From Paenibacillus sp. A3 (GTDB taxonomy: Bacteria; Bacillota; Bacilli; Paenibacillales; NBRC-103111), in the NCBI RefSeq assembly GCF_001399685.1, contig NZ_JTHN01000170.1, positions 1 through 42,097 of the forward strand: a stretch of 42,097 nt of DNA. Reading direction: 5' to 3'. The position numbers and the translations under genes were made by a program. Of the stretch, positions 25,177-36,436 are shown piece by piece; the stretch's first letter is position 1; each line of letters opens with the position of its first letter. The notes below the pieces were generated by a model that saw only the letters and a program-made list of their open reading frames with translations, did not search any database and had not been told where the DNA came from.

Positions 25177-25260
25177 AAACGGGATTCCAGCTCCTTATGT
25201 AGTGATACCGTGAACGAAAACGGGCATGATCCGTTGTCCCGAAGATCACGAACTACATCT

Positions 25261-25289
25261 TTTATAGCATAAAACGCATGCCCTAGCAA
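25261..25289 (-). promoter_or_regulatory. Promoter of dapH-ykuR
   Basis: Read on the minus strand: TTGCTA (25289-25284), 17 nt, TGC-TATAAA (-10 at 25266-25261, with TG extension). About 85 nt before the dapH start. It is back-to-back with the pyr promoter at 25327, without overlap. Confidence 0.55.
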
Positions 25290-25326
25290 TCCTTGGCCGG
25301 TTGAACCGGGTGCGATTCAGAGAGTA

Positions 25327-25355
25327 TTGACATCGGGGGGCGAACATGGCATAAT
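25327..25355 (+). promoter_or_regulatory. Sigma-A promoter of the pyr operon
   Basis: TTGACA (25327-25332), 17 nt, CATAAT (25350-25355) with TGG before it as extended -10. Near-consensus. Confidence 0.88.
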
Positions 25356-25361
25356 GCTTGT

Positions 25362-25533
25362 AACTGAATAGCACCTTTAAAATCAGTCCCGTGAGGCTGG
25401 CAAGGTGAACGACGAATCGAACGGTCCAAGCGGATGCGCCCGACGGCATAGATGCCGGTGAGGTGTGTCTGTTCCGGTGTAACCTGTTCTGTTCCTGTGT
25501 GCGCAAACCTTGCCGATACGGCAAGGTTTTTTT
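25362..25533 (+). promoter_or_regulatory. PyrR-responsive attenuator of the pyr operon
   Basis: The leader carries AGTCCCGTGAGGCT at 25385-25398, which fits the PyrR-binding RNA consensus ARUCCNGNGAGGYU at every position. It is followed by an intrinsic terminator: AACCTTGCCG (25506-25515) with CGGCAAGGTT (25519-25528), 3-nt loop, T-run to 25533. With UMP bound, PyrR stabilises the anti-antiterminator so the terminator forms; without it, an antiterminator reads through. The antiterminator pairing itself was not traced. It is the only such site I see in the operon. Confidence 0.93.
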
Positions 25534-25575
25534 ATGGTCTAAATCGCGAAAGCTTTGGTGAAGGAGGTTGCCTGA

Positions 25576-27065
<1,490 letters not shown>

Positions 27066-27108
27066 ACCGAGTCCTAACCTACTAAGATGAAACGAAGCGG
27101 AGGTTCCC

Positions 27109-28392
27109 ATGGGAATTTGGATACTGAATGCCAGCCTGGCGGCTGGGGGCAATGAATTAAAGAAAAAGCACGTGTTCGCGAATGGTGAGCGTATCGAGCA
27201 AATCGTCGACGCAGGGGAAGCTTTGCCGGATACGGCCGGACATACGATTATCGACGCCCAAGGCAAGCTGCTGGCACCCGGACTTATCGACATGCACGTA
27301 CATTTGCGCGAACCGGGCTTCGAATATAAGGAAGATATCGCATCGGGTACCCGTTCCGCGGCGCGCGGCGGTTTCACAACGATTGCCTGCATGCCGAACA
27401 CGCGGCCGGTTATCGATACGGTGGAAACGGTGCAGTACGTGCTGAACAAGGCTCAAACCGAAGGGATCGTGCGCGTCCTGCCTTACGGCTGCATCACGAA
27501 AAACGAACTGGGCCGCGAGCTCACCGACTTCGATGCCTTGAAGGAAGCCGGGGTAATCGGCTATACGGACGACGGGGTCGGCGTGCAAAGCGCGCAAATG
27601 ATGAAGGACGCGATGGCCAAAGCGGCATCGATCGGCATGCCGATTATTGCGCACTGCGAGGACAATACGTTGGTCGAAGGCGCGGCCGTAAGCGAAGGCG
27701 CATTTGCCCGCAAGCATGGACTCAAAGGAATCCCGAACGAATCCGAAGCGATTCATGTCGGCCGTGACATTCTGCTGGCTGAAGCGACAGGGGTGCACTA
27801 CCATGTATGCCACGTCAGCACGGAACAGTCGGTCCGCCTGATCCGGCAAGCGAAGCAGATCGGCATCAAAGTGACCGCCGAAGTGTGCCCGCATCACCTG
27901 CTGCTATCCGACGAAGACATTCCGGGGATGGATGCGAACTGGAAAATGAACCCGCCGCTGCGCACACCGCGTGATGTGCAGGCCTGCATCGAGGGCCTTG
28001 TCGACGGCACGATCGACATCGTGGTCACCGATCACGCGCCGCACAGCGAGGAAGAGAAAGCGCGCGGCATGCAGCTGGCTCCGTTCGGCATTGTCGGCTT
28101 CGAGACGGCCTTCCCGCTCTTGTATACAAAGTTCGTCGCTACCGGCCAATGGACGCTGGAGTTTCTGCTCGATAAGATGACCAAGCTGCCGGCGCAAGTG
28201 TTCGAACTTCCTTGGGGAACGATCGAGGTTGGCAAAGCCGCCGATCTGACGCTGATCGACCTCGAAACGGAGAAGGAGGTCAATCCGGCGGAATTCCTCT
28301 CCAAGGGACGCAACACGCCGTTCACGGGCTGGAGCTTGAAAGGCTGGCCGACTTTAACCATCGTCGGCGGGAACGTCGTCTGGTCCGAGTAA
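27109..28392 (+). CDS. pyrC: Dihydroorotase
   Basis: Amidohydrolase that closes carbamoylaspartate to dihydroorotate. The 427-aa protein is the class I type: metal-binding DMHVHLREPGFEYKED, IAHCEDN, CHVSTEQS, CPHHLLLSDED and the aspartate of VVTDHAPHS. Start ATG 27109 follows GCGGAGG by 7 nt. Its stop is followed by 320 nt without a gene, unlike the tight packing of the rest of the operon; the gap contains repeat structures. Confidence 0.97.
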   Translation: MGIWILNASLAAGGNELKKKHVFANGERIEQIVDAGEALPDTAGHTIIDAQGKLLAPGLIDMHVHLREPGFEYKEDIASGTRSAARGGFTTIACMPNTRPVIDTVETVQYVLNKAQTEGIVRVLPYGCITKNELGRELTDFDALKEAGVIGYTDDGVGVQSAQMMKDAMAKAASIGMPIIAHCEDNTLVEGAAVSEGAFARKHGLKGIPNESEAIHVGRDILLAEATGVHYHVCHVSTEQSVRLIRQAKQIGIKVTAEVCPHHLLLSDEDIPGMDANWKMNPPLRTPRDVQACIEGLVDGTIDIVVTDHAPHSEEEKARGMQLAPFGIVGFETAFPLLYTKFVATGQWTLEFLLDKMTKLPAQVFELPWGTIEVGKAADLTLIDLETEKEVNPAEFLSKGRNTPFTGWSLKGWPTLTIVGGNVVWSE

Positions 28393-28490
28393 GAAAAAGC
28401 GAGTAGACCTCTGCTGCCAGGGAAACCTACAGTTAGGGAAAATAAAGGAACAAAGTTTATTTATAGAAGTTGAAAGAACAGCTTGAGTGG

Positions 28491-28690
28491 GTCGCACATC
28501 GCTGTGTGCAGCACCGTTAAGCGTGTCCGGCCGACCGCGGGGGCGTCAGCCTCCGCGCCGTCCGGACAAACGCGATCCCCCCGCCGCAGCCCCTTTAAAG
28601 CTACATACCCCCTTGTGCGACAACTTGAGGGGTCCAGGGGCGGCGCCCCTGGGGTCCCCCTTTAGAAAGGGGGATTTAGGGGGATTAATA
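28491..28690. repeat. Cluster of palindromes between pyrC and carA
   Basis: The 320-nt gap (28393-28712) holds several stems: GTCGCACA 28491-28498 with TGTGCGAC 28614-28621; TGTCCGG 28524-28530 with CCGGACA 28562-28568 enclosing CGCGGGGGC 28536-28544/GCCTCCGCG 28549-28557; a perfect CCAGGGGC-GGC-GCCCCTGG at 28634-28652; and CCCCCTTT-AG-AAAGGGGG at 28656-28673, then GATTTAGGGGGATT. The last G/C-box segment resembles a dispersed repeat type seen in many Gram-positive genomes. Together they look like an inserted non-autonomous repeat inside the pyr operon. No gene is supported in the gap. Confidence 0.75.
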
Positions 28691-28712
28691 CCACATAAGG
28701 AGATGACAGCAG

Positions 28713-29888
28713 ATGCAGGCAAGATTGTTGTTGGAAGACGGTACGCTGTTTACCGGCAAAGCATTCGGAAGCACAGGCGACTCGGTTGGCGAAGTCGTGT
28801 TCAATACAGGCATTACAGGATACCAAGAGGTATTGTCCGATCCGTCCTACTGCGGCCAGATCGTGACCATGACGTACCCGTTGATCGGAAACTACGGCAT
28901 CACGCGCGACGATTTCGAATCGATCCGCCCGTTCATTCACGGGTTCGTCGTTCGCGAGCATGAAATGGTGCCCAGCAACTGGAGAGCCGAGTACTCGTTG
29001 GACAGTCTGCTTAAAGAATATGGCATTACCGGCATCAGCGGCATCGATACCCGGATGCTGACCCGCCGCATCCGTCACCACGGCGTCATGAAAGGCATTC
29101 TGACCACCTCCGAGAAGCGTGTGGAAGAGCTGCTGGAGCAGCTTAAAGCATCTCCGCTCATGACTGATCAAGTGTCCCGTGTATCCACGAAAAGCGTGTT
29201 CAGCGCACCGGGAACGAAAGAACGCGTCGTGCTCGTCGATTTCGGCTCCAAGAGCGGCATTTTGCGCGACTTGACCAAGCGCGGCTGCGACGTCGTCGTC
29301 GTTCCGCAGGACACGACCGCGGACCAAATCCGCCGGTTGGCGCCGGACGGCATTCTGCTGTCCAACGGTCCTGGGGACCCGAAAGACGTGCCGCATGCGG
29401 CGAAAATGATCGCCGAGCTGCTCGGCGAATTCCCGATCTTCGGCATCTGCCTCGGCCATCAATTGTTCGCGCTGGCGAGCGGCGCCGATACGGAAAAGCT
29501 GAAATTCGGCCATCGCGGCGGCAACCACCCGGTGAAAGATTTGGCTACGGGCCGCTGCTACATCACATCGCAAAACCATGGCTACACCGTAAATGAAGAG
29601 TCGATCGCCGGCACGGATTTGGAAGTGACTCATATCAACAACAACGACAAGACAATCGAAGGGCTGCGCCACAAAAAATATCCGGCCTTTTCCGTTCAGT
29701 ATCACCCGGAGGCAGCGCCGGGACCGTTCGATTCGAGCTACTTGTTCGATGACTTCCTGCAGCTGATCCGCGAGCATAAGAGCAACAACCCGCAGCTTCC
29801 GCGTCAGGCGCAGATCGCAGCGGCATACAAAGCGGGCAGCACGGCCGTATCCGCATCGAAAGGGGAGCTCCACTATGCCGAAAAATAA
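28713..29888 (+). CDS. carA: Carbamoyl-phosphate synthase small (glutaminase) subunit
   Basis: Hydrolyses glutamine and passes ammonia to CarB. The 391-aa protein has an N-terminal CarA domain ([19 protein letters not shown]...[16 protein letters not shown]) and a C-terminal class I glutamine amidotransferase domain with the nucleophile Cys246 in [10 protein letters not shown] and the His/Glu of [12 protein letters not shown] 28713 follows AAGGAGATG. Its last 14 nt overlap the start of carB in another frame, and the C-terminal ~35 residues ([13 protein letters not shown]...) extend beyond the usual domain end. Located in the pyr operon and so under PyrR control; arginine-specific isoforms, if any, are elsewhere. 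Confidence 0.97.
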   Translation: MQARLLLEDGTLFTGKAFGSTGDSVGEVVFNTGITGYQEVLSDPSYCGQIVTMTYPLIGNYGITRDDFESIRPFIHGFVVREHEMVPSNWRAEYSLDSLLKEYGITGISGIDTRMLTRRIRHHGVMKGILTTSEKRVEELLEQLKASPLMTDQVSRVSTKSVFSAPGTKERVVLVDFGSKSGILRDLTKRGCDVVVVPQDTTADQIRRLAPDGILLSNGPGDPKDVPHAAKMIAELLGEFPIFGICLGHQLFALASGADTEKLKFGHRGGNHPVKDLATGRCYITSQNHGYTVNEESIAGTDLEVTHINNNDKTIEGLRHKKYPAFSVQYHPEAAPGPFDSSYLFDDFLQLIREHKSNNPQLPRQAQIAAAYKAGSTAVSASKGELHYAEK

Positions 29889-32800
29889 TAACCTTAAAAA
29901 AATTCTCGTGATCGGCTCCGGTCCGATCGTAATCGGACAAGCAGCGGAATTCGATTATGCCGGTACGCAAGCTTGCCAAGCTCTGAAAGAAGAAGGCTTC
30001 GAAGTCGTTCTGATCAACAGCAATCCGGCGACGATCATGACCGATACGAACATGGCCGACAAAGTATATATCGAGCCGATTACGCTCGACTTCGTCACCC
30101 AAATCATCCGCCAAGAGCGTCCGGACGGCTTGCTGCCGACCCTCGGCGGGCAGACTGGCCTCAATATGGCGGTTGAGTTGGCACGCGCCGGTGTACTGGA
30201 GCGCGAGAACGTGAAGCTGCTCGGTACCCAGCTGACGGCAATCGAGAAAGCGGAAGACCGCGATTTGTTCCGCGATCTGATGCGCGAATTGGAGCAGCCG
30301 GTACCGGAGAGCACGATCGTAACGACCGTGCAGGAAGCGCTCGATTTTGCGAATGAAATTGGCTATCCGATTATCGTACGTCCTGCGTACACGCTCGGCG
30401 GTACGGGCGGCGGCATCTGCGCCACCGAGGAAGAACTGCTGGAAACTGTTTCCTCCGGTATACGTTACAGCCCGATCGGCCAATGTCTGATCGAGAAAAG
30501 CATCGCTGGCATGAAGGAAGTCGAGTACGAGGTGATGCGCGACGCGAACGACAACTGTATCGTCGTGTGCAACATGGAAAACTTCGACCCGGTCGGCGTT
30601 CATACGGGCGACAGCATTGTTGTAGCGCCGAGCCAGACACTGTCGGACCGGGAATACCAAATGCTGCGTTCCGCATCGCTCAAAATCATCCGCGCCTTGA
30701 ACATCGAAGGCGGATGCAACGTGCAGTTTGCGCTGGACCCGCACAGCTATCAATATTACGTCATCGAAGTGAATCCGCGGGTTAGCCGCTCGTCGGCGCT
30801 CGCTTCCAAGGCAACCGGCTACCCGATTGCCAAAATGGCAGCCAAAATCGCGATCGGCTATACGCTCGACGAAATCGTCAATCCGGTAACGGGTCAAACG
30901 TACGCTTGCTTCGAGCCGACGCTGGACTATATCGTTTCCAAAATTCCGCGCTGGCCGTTCGATAAATTTACGGCGGCAAACCGCAAGCTCGGCACGCAAA
31001 TGAAAGCGACGGGCGAAGTCATGGCCATCGGTCGTACGTTCGAAGAGTCGATTCACAAAGCGGTTCGCTCCCTTGAAATCGGCGTGCACCGCCTGTATTT
31101 GAAAGATGCGGTGACATTGGACCAAGAGACGCTTGAGCAGCGGCTCGTGAAGCCGGACGACGAGCGCATCTTCCTGATCGCCGAAGCGCTCCGCCGCGGA
31201 TACAGCGTACAGCAATTGCAGGATTTGACCAAGGTGGACTGGTGGTTCCTGCACAAGCTGGAAGGCATGATCGCCTTCGAAGCCGAGCTGCTTGCGCCGG
31301 AGCTGAGCGAAGAGCTGCTCCGCGAAGCGAAGCGCAAAGGCTTCACCGACCGCGCCATTGCCGAGCTGCGCCGTCAGGCTGACAAAGGGCTGAGCTTGAC
31401 GCAGGAAGCCGACGTTCGCGCATACCGAATCGGCTTGGGGCTGAAGCCGGTTTACAAAATGGTCGACACCTGCGCCGCGGAATTCGAAGCGACGACACCT
31501 TACTATTACTCGACTTACGAGACGGAAGACGAAGTCAAGGAAACGGCGAAACAAAAGGTTGTCGTGCTTGGCTCCGGTCCGATCCGGATCGGTCAAGGGA
31601 TCGAGTTCGACTACTCGACCGTGCATGCGGTATGGGCTATCCAAAAGGCCGGCTATGAAGCCGTTATTATCAACAACAACCCGGAGACGGTGTCTACGGA
31701 CTTCAATACTTCGGACCGGCTGTACTTCGAGCCGCTGTTCTTCGAGGACGTCATGAACGTCATCGAGCGCGAGCAGCCGATCGGTGTTATCGTCCAATTC
31801 GGCGGACAAACGGCGATCAACCTCGCGGCACCGCTTGCGAAAGCTGGCGTGCGCATCCTCGGCACGGATTTGGAGAACATCGACGCGGCCGAGGACCGCA
31901 AAAAGTTCGAAGCGCTGCTCCGTCAGCTTGACATCGCACAACCGCCGGGCGGTACGGTAACCTCGGTGGACGAGGCTGTCGGCATGGCCTCCCGCTTCGG
32001 GTATCCGGTGCTTGTCCGTCCGTCGTATGTCCTTGGCGGCCGCGCGATGGAAATCGTCTACTCTGACGAAGAATTGCTCAGCTACATGGAATACGCGGTC
32101 AAAATCAATCCGGAGCATCCGGTACTCATCGACCGTTACATGCTCGGCAAAGAAGTTGAAGTCGACGCGATCTGCGACAAAGAAACGGTACTGATCCCGG
32201 GCATCATGGAGCACGTGGAGCGGGCCGGCGTTCACTCGGGCGACTCCATCGCGGTATACCCGCCGCAGACGGTATCCGCCGAGCTGAAGCAAAAAATTAT
32301 CGACATTACGACCAAAATCGCCAGAGGGCTGCAGGTTGTCGGTCTCGTCAACATCCAGTTCGTCATCTATAAAGACGAAGTGTATGTTATCGAAGTGAAT
32401 CCGCGCTCCTCGCGTACGGTTCCTTTCCTCAGCAAAGTGACGAAAATTCCGATGGCCAACGTGGCAACCCGCGTCATTATGGGCGAAAAGCTGGCCGATA
32501 TGGGCTATCAAACCGGCTTGTGGCCGGAGGACGATTTCGTATCCGTCAAAGTTCCGGTCTTCTCCTTCGCGAAGCTGCGCCGTGTCGATACGACACTCGG
32601 ACCGGAAATGAAATCGACGGGCGAAGTCATGGGCCGTGACAAAACGTTTGCCAAAGCGCTGTATAAAGGGCTAATCGGCTCCGGCATGAAAATTCCGCCG
32701 ACAGGCGCGATCATTGCTACGATTGCCGATAAAGACAAAGCCGAGGCGATTGAGATCTTCCGCGGCTTCGAAAGATTGGGCTACCGCATTGTCGCTACGG

Positions 32801-33090
32801 GCGGAACGGCACAGGCTTTGGAGGACGCCGGTCTCCAAGTGAACCGCGTCAACAAGCTGAGCGAAGGCTCGCCGAACATTCTCGACCTGATCCGCAACGG
32901 CGAAGCGCACTTTGTCGTCAACACGCTGACGAAGGGCAAAACGCCGGAGCGCGACGGCTTCCGGATTCGCCGCGAGGCAGTAGAGAACGGCGTCGTCTGT
33001 ATGACTTCGTTAGATACGGTTAGCGCACTGCTGCACGTGTTGGAGTCCATTTACTTCCAATCCACGGCTATGCCTGCGAATCACGCATAA
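29875..33090 (+). CDS. carB: Carbamoyl-phosphate synthase large subunit
   Basis: Makes carbamoyl phosphate from bicarbonate, ammonia and two ATP. The 1071-aa protein is the usual duplicated structure: two ATP-grasp halves, each opening with a GSGPI(V/R)IGQ motif (residues ~14 and ~565), with ATP-binding [11 protein letters not shown] and [13 protein letters not shown], joined by the oligomerisation domain, and a C-terminal MGS-like allosteric domain (about 935-1060: [17 protein letters not shown]). Start ATG 29875 follows AAAGGGGAG and lies inside carA (14-nt overlap), so the two subunits are probably translationally coupled. Confidence 0.98.
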   Translation: MPKNNNLKKILVIGSGPIVIGQAAEFDYAGTQACQALKEEGFEVVLINSNPATIMTDTNMADKVYIEPITLDFVTQIIRQERPDGLLPTLGGQTGLNMAVELARAGVLERENVKLLGTQLTAIEKAEDRDLFRDLMRELEQPVPESTIVTTVQEALDFANEIGYPIIVRPAYTLGGTGGGICATEEELLETVSSGIRYSPIGQCLIEKSIAGMKEVEYEVMRDANDNCIVVCNMENFDPVGVHTGDSIVVAPSQTLSDREYQMLRSASLKIIRALNIEGGCNVQFALDPHSYQYYVIEVNPRVSRSSALASKATGYPIAKMAAKIAIGYTLDEIVNPVTGQTYACFEPTLDYIVSKIPRWPFDKFTAANRKLGTQMKATGEVMAIGRTFEESIHKAVRSLEIGVHRLYLKDAVTLDQETLEQRLVKPDDERIFLIAEALRRGYSVQQLQDLTKVDWWFLHKLEGMIAFEAELLAPELSEELLREAKRKGFTDRAIAELRRQADKGLSLTQEADVRAYRIGLGLKPVYKMVDTCAAEFEATTPYYYSTYETEDEVKETAKQKVVVLGSGPIRIGQGIEFDYSTVHAVWAIQKAGYEAVIINNNPETVSTDFNTSDRLYFEPLFFEDVMNVIEREQPIGVIVQFGGQTAINLAAPLAKAGVRILGTDLENIDAAEDRKKFEALLRQLDIAQPPGGTVTSVDEAVGMASRFGYPVLVRPSYVLGGRAMEIVYSDEELLSYMEYAVKINPEHPVLIDRYMLGKEVEVDAICDKETVLIPGIMEHVERAGVHSGDSIAVYPPQTVSAELKQKIIDITTKIARGLQVVGLVNIQFVIYKDEVYVIEVNPRSSRTVPFLSKVTKIPMANVATRVIMGEKLADMGYQTGLWPEDDFVSVKVPVFSFAKLRRVDTTLGPEMKSTGEVMGRDKTFAKALYKGLIGSGMKIPPTGAIIATIADKDKAEAIEIFRGFERLGYRIVATGGTAQALEDAGLQVNRVNKLSEGSPNILDLIRNGEAHFVVNTLTKGKTPERDGFRIRREAVENGVVCMTSLDTVSALLHVLESIYFQSTAMPANHA

Positions 33091-33100
33091 CAACAATTGC

Positions 33101-33142
33101 ATTAGCACAGCGTTCCGTTCCTTGCGGAAATGCTGTGCTAAT
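33101..33142 (+). repeat. Hairpin between carB and pyrF
   Basis: ATTAGCACAGC pairs with GCTGTGCTAAT over 11 bp; the 20-nt loop contains a second stem TTCCG/CGGAA. No T-run follows, so it is not a normal terminator. It sits in the 119-nt carB-pyrF gap, where other Bacillales have pyrK and pyrD. Confidence 0.65.
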
Positions 33143-33209
33143 CCCTTGATTAGGCCCTTCTACGAGCCGTCAGATTCATCCGATTTTAAAGAAAAAGGGG
33201 CGGTAACTT

Positions 33210-33932
33210 GTGTCTACCAACTTAGCGGCGGCGAAACGCATCATGGTTGCTCTCGATTATGCCGAGGCGAAGCAGGCGGAGTCGCTCGTCCGGTCGCTGG
33301 AAGGCATTCCTTGTTATTTGAAGGTGGGAATGCAGCTGTTTTACAGCGCCGGTCCGGCGTTCGTGCGGATGCTCAAAGAGAAGGGCTATAGCGTCTTTCT
33401 CGATCTGAAAATGCACGATATTCCGAATACCGTCAAAGGCGGCGCGGAAAGCATCACGAAGCTTGGCGTAGACATGTTCAACGTGCATGCGGCCGGCGGC
33501 AAGCAGATGATGGAGGCGGCGATGGAAGGCGTGGACAAAGCGCTTCAAGCTGCATCCGGTCCCAAGCCGATCGTCATCGGCGTTACACAGCTTACCAGCA
33601 CAAGCCAGGCGGTCATGAACGAAGAAATCGGCATTGAAGGTACGGTAGAGGATGCGGTGATCCGATATGCCCGATTGGCCCAAGCCGCCGGGTTGCAAGG
33701 TGTGGTCGCTTCTCCGCTGGAGGTCGTCCGGATCAAAGAAACGTGCTGCAGCGGCTTTGTGACCGTGACCCCGGGCATTCGTCCGGCAGGAGCGGACATC
33801 GGCGATCAATCCCGCGTCATGACGCCGGAACAGGCGTTTGCTCAAGGGACGGACTATATCGTCATTGGTCGTCCGATCACAGCCGCGCCGGACCCAAGAG
33901 CGGCGCTGGAAGCGATTATCGCCTCTGTCTAG
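33210..33932 (+). CDS. pyrF: Orotidine 5'-phosphate decarboxylase
   Basis: Last step to UMP: removes CO2 from OMP. The 240-aa TIM-barrel protein has the active-site DLKMHDIPNT (about 65-74) with the catalytic Lys/Asp network, VTPGIRP and the phosphate loop IVIGRPIT. Start GTG 33210 after AAAAGGGGCGG. It is the first gene after carB; the dihydroorotate dehydrogenase genes usually placed before it are absent here. pyrE follows 50 nt on. Confidence 0.97.
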   Translation: MSTNLAAAKRIMVALDYAEAKQAESLVRSLEGIPCYLKVGMQLFYSAGPAFVRMLKEKGYSVFLDLKMHDIPNTVKGGAESITKLGVDMFNVHAAGGKQMMEAAMEGVDKALQAASGPKPIVIGVTQLTSTSQAVMNEEIGIEGTVEDAVIRYARLAQAAGLQGVVASPLEVVRIKETCCSGFVTVTPGIRPAGADIGDQSRVMTPEQAFAQGTDYIVIGRPITAAPDPRAALEAIIASV

Positions 33933-33982
33933 CGGCAGAGAAGTTTTTTACGAAGACCAACACCTTAAGGAGATGAAATCGA

Positions 33983-34642
33983 ATGACAACCCCATCGATT
34001 CGTATAAATCCGGAGCTGGCCGGGCAAATTGCCGCCGATCTGCTCGCGATCGGCGCCGTGGCGCTTCGTCCGCAGCAGCCGTTTACTTGGACATCCGGCC
34101 TGAAATCGCCGATCTACTGCGATAACCGGCTGACCATTTCGTTTCCTGAGATCCGCGAACGGATCGCCGAAGGCTTCGTTACGCTCATCCGCGACAATTT
34201 CCCGGATGCCGAAGTCATTGCGGGAGCGGCAACCGGAGGGATTCCACATGCGGCTTGGGTCGCTCAAAAGCTCGGTCTGCCGATGGTTTACGTGCGCGAC
34301 AAGGCCAAGGGCCACGGGAAGGAAAACTTGATCGAAGGCTTGATCAAGCCCGGGCAGAAGACGGTGGTCATCGAGGACTTGATCTCGACGGGCGGAAGCT
34401 CGCTCAAGGTGGCCTTGGCCGTAAATGAAGCCGGAGCGCAGGCTCTCGGGGTGCTTGGCATCTTCTCGTATCAGTTCGAGAAGGCGCGCGAGGCCTTTGC
34501 GGGATCGGGCATTCCTTTTGAGACGCTGACGAATTACTCGGTACTGCTCGACGTCGCTCTTCGGAACGGCAGCATCCAAGAGCAGGATTTGCAGGCGCTG
34601 AAGGCATGGCGTGAAAATCCGAGCGAATACGGCAAAGCCTAA
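33983..34642 (+). CDS. pyrE: Orotate phosphoribosyltransferase
   Basis: Joins orotate and PRPP to give OMP. The 219-aa type I PRTase has the PRPP loop VVIEDLISTGGSSLKVALA (about 129-147), the substrate loop LKSPIYCDNR and the flexible loop RDKAKGHGKENLIEG. ATG 33983 follows AAGGAGATG. Last gene of the pyr operon; a strong terminator follows at 34655. Confidence 0.97.
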   Translation: MTTPSIRINPELAGQIAADLLAIGAVALRPQQPFTWTSGLKSPIYCDNRLTISFPEIRERIAEGFVTLIRDNFPDAEVIAGAATGGIPHAAWVAQKLGLPMVYVRDKAKGHGKENLIEGLIKPGQKTVVIEDLISTGGSSLKVALAVNEAGAQALGVLGIFSYQFEKAREAFAGSGIPFETLTNYSVLLDVALRNGSIQEQDLQALKAWRENPSEYGKA

Positions 34643-34654
34643 ACAAAATTTATG

Positions 34655-34709
34655 GCATTCGAATTCTTCCGCTACGGTACAGGGAAGAGCTCGGATGCTT
34701 TTCTTTTTT
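34655..34709 (+). terminator. Intrinsic terminator of the pyr operon
   Basis: A 16-bp stem from 34655-34670 and 34683-34698 (two G-T pairs, one mismatch) followed by TTTTCTTTTTT. Closes the pyr operon before the ECF sigma gene. Confidence 0.87.
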
Positions 34710-34778
34710 CACCGGGTGATACAAAATAAGGCTGACCTCTGTCTTATGTATAGCTGCAGCTGAAAGGAGGACATCACA

Positions 34779-35297
34779 TTGGAACATCCGGATTCCGATT
34801 ATTTCCGTCACATATTTTATAAGCATTACCCGTCGGTGCGCCGAAAATTAATCGCGTTAGTCCGCGACGAGGCAGCCGCCGATGATTTGGCCCAGGAAGT
34901 ATTTCTGCGTCTATATCGCAACCCGCCGGACGATCCGCAATTGATCGGCGCTTGGCTTCATCGGGTATTGACCCGGATCGCCTACGACCATATGTCCAAG
35001 CGGGCCCGCGAACGGGCGCTTCAGGAGAAGCAGGAGCTTCATTTGCGGGTAACGGAGCAGGAGGGCAAGTCGAACGAGGAGACGGTTTTGGAGCAGTTTG
35101 AACACGAGGAATTGCGCGGGTGGCTGGACCAGCTTTCGGAACGGGACCGGCAAGTATTGCTCCTTCGATTCTCCGGCTACAGTTACGCGGAGATCGCCGA
35201 GAAGCTTCAAATTCGCGCACCGCTTGTAGGGACGCTTATCAACCGGGCGACCGCCCGATTGAAACGGCATGCGGAATTGCAAACTCAAGTTGAATAG
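34779..35297 (+). CDS. ECF-type RNA polymerase sigma factor
   Basis: A 172-aa sigma factor of the extracytoplasmic function group. Region 2 is at about residues 10-75 (RDEAAADDLAQEVFLRLYR, then WLHRVLTRIAYDHMSKRAR), region 4 at about 111-165 (LDQLSERDRQVLLLRFSGYSYAEIAEKL... helix-turn-helix). It lacks regions 1 and 3. TTG start with AAAGGAGG 8 nt ahead. B. subtilis SigX/SigY-like regulators have similar size; I cannot assign it to one. Downstream are a probable membrane anti-sigma factor (15 nt) and an ABC transporter, so it probably controls its own operon and a cell-envelope response. A weak TGATAC-17-TGTC pair at about 34716-34742 is the only promoter idea in the leader, together with a 10-bp palindrome AGCTGCAGCT before the ribosome site. 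Confidence 0.9.
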   Translation: MEHPDSDYFRHIFYKHYPSVRRKLIALVRDEAAADDLAQEVFLRLYRNPPDDPQLIGAWLHRVLTRIAYDHMSKRARERALQEKQELHLRVTEQEGKSNEETVLEQFEHEELRGWLDQLSERDRQVLLLRFSGYSYAEIAEKLQIRAPLVGTLINRATARLKRHAELQTQVE

Positions 35298-35311
35298 GAG
35301 GACCATGGCAT

Positions 35312-36436
35312 ATGACTGAGTCATTTGTAAGGAAAAATTCCGATCCCACGGATACGGCTTGGGAGAAGCTTCAGCAGCGGCTTGCTTCCGAATCGAAATC
35401 GCTTCGTTGGGAGCAGTGGGCAAAGGAAGCCGATAAAATAAACCCGTCGGCGGCAGAAGCCGGGGAGACAGAAACGTTACAATCGATCGCTGTATCCGAT
35501 ATTCGTCCGTTACCTGTTTTGGAACCGGACAGGACAACGGGGGAGACGCCTAAAGCCCATCCGTTCGTCCGCTGGATGAAACGGCGCAGGAAGCGGGTGG
35601 CTGCTTCGGCCGCGGTGCTGGTACTGGCCGCTTTCCTGGGCACGCCAATCGGCAACGAAGCGCTGGCTTCCATATTGAATAAATTTCGGATGCAGGAAGT
35701 GACAGTCGTTCAGGAAAACGATCTGACGTATTTGCTGAACAGCGCTTTTCCGGAAGGACAAACGAAAGAAAACATCAACAAACTTGGAGCATTCACGAAT
35801 ACATCCGGCAAAATAAGAGGATCTTTTGAGGCCAATGAGCTCTCGCAGATGCTGGGACGCAGTATCGTCTTACCTCAGGATTACAACGCCAAGCAAGATA
35901 AGCCTTACGTTAGCCCCTCCAATACGCTAACGTTAAAGTTGAACGTTGACGAAGTAAACCGGGCAATGTCCAGGCTTGGCGCGAAGCAGATGCTGCCTGA
36001 ATCCGTGGACGGGAAACCGATTACGCTTGAAACGGGCGAAAAAGTTCATCTGAACGTGAAAAACGGCGAACGAAGCTACTCTCTGACCCAAGAGCCGATT
36101 CCCGTCGTATCAGTCGATCCGTCGATTCCGGTGGCCGAAGCGCTGCAAGCGGTTCTGCAGTTCCCGCTGCTCCCGGAGCATTTGAAGCAGAGCTTGCAGA
36201 ACGTGGACCTGCTTACTACCGGAAACGTGCCGCTGCCTATCATCACGAATCAGCCTACCGAGAAGGTCAAAGTGGGAAGCACGGATGTGCTGATCATGAC
36301 GGAATCTACGAAAAATCATAATTATTACAATGCCATGTGGGTGAAGCAAGGTCAACTCTTCAAACTTTATGGCTATGAATATCTCACGGATCGTGAAGCG
36401 CTGCTTGGCAAAGTGAAGGAGCTGATCGGCTCTTGA
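35312..36436 (+). CDS. Probable membrane anti-sigma factor
   Basis: A 374-aa single-pass membrane protein. Residues 1-90 are cytoplasmic, polar, with a basic end (KRRRKR at about 90-95); residues 96-112 are the membrane span; 113-374 are predicted outside, with no cysteine-rich zinc motif in the N terminus, so it is not a classical ZAS (HxxxCxxC) anti-sigma. I recognise no named domain in the outer part. The call rests on position right after an ECF sigma gene (15 nt), topology and size like RsiX. Its last codons overlap the next gene (TTGA). Alternatives: a lipoprotein-like sensor or transporter accessory protein. Confidence 0.65.
   Translation: MTESFVRKNSDPTDTAWEKLQQRLASESKSLRWEQWAKEADKINPSAAEAGETETLQSIAVSDIRPLPVLEPDRTTGETPKAHPFVRWMKRRRKRVAASAAVLVLAAFLGTPIGNEALASILNKFRMQEVTVVQENDLTYLLNSAFPEGQTKENINKLGAFTNTSGKIRGSFEANELSQMLGRSIVLPQDYNAKQDKPYVSPSNTLTLKLNVDEVNRAMSRLGAKQMLPESVDGKPITLETGEKVHLNVKNGERSYSLTQEPIPVVSVDPSIPVAEALQAVLQFPLLPEHLKQSLQNVDLLTTGNVPLPIITNQPTEKVKVGSTDVLIMTESTKNHNYYNAMWVKQGQLFKLYGYEYLTDREALLGKVKELIGS

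Noticed and set aside
28483..28963. Open frames of 60-158 codons over the pyrC-carA gap
   Set aside because: Composition is driven by the G/C palindromes; one runs into carA in another frame, and there is no suitable start signal.
29635..32511. 958-codon open frame on the minus strand inside carB
   Set aside because: A shadow of the high-GC carB reading frame; it has no protein-like domain and carB is unmistakable.
34716..34742. Autoregulatory ECF promoter (TGATAC-17-TGTC)
   Set aside because: Only a loose likeness to ECF promoters such as TGTAAC-17-CGTC; not enough to list as a feature.
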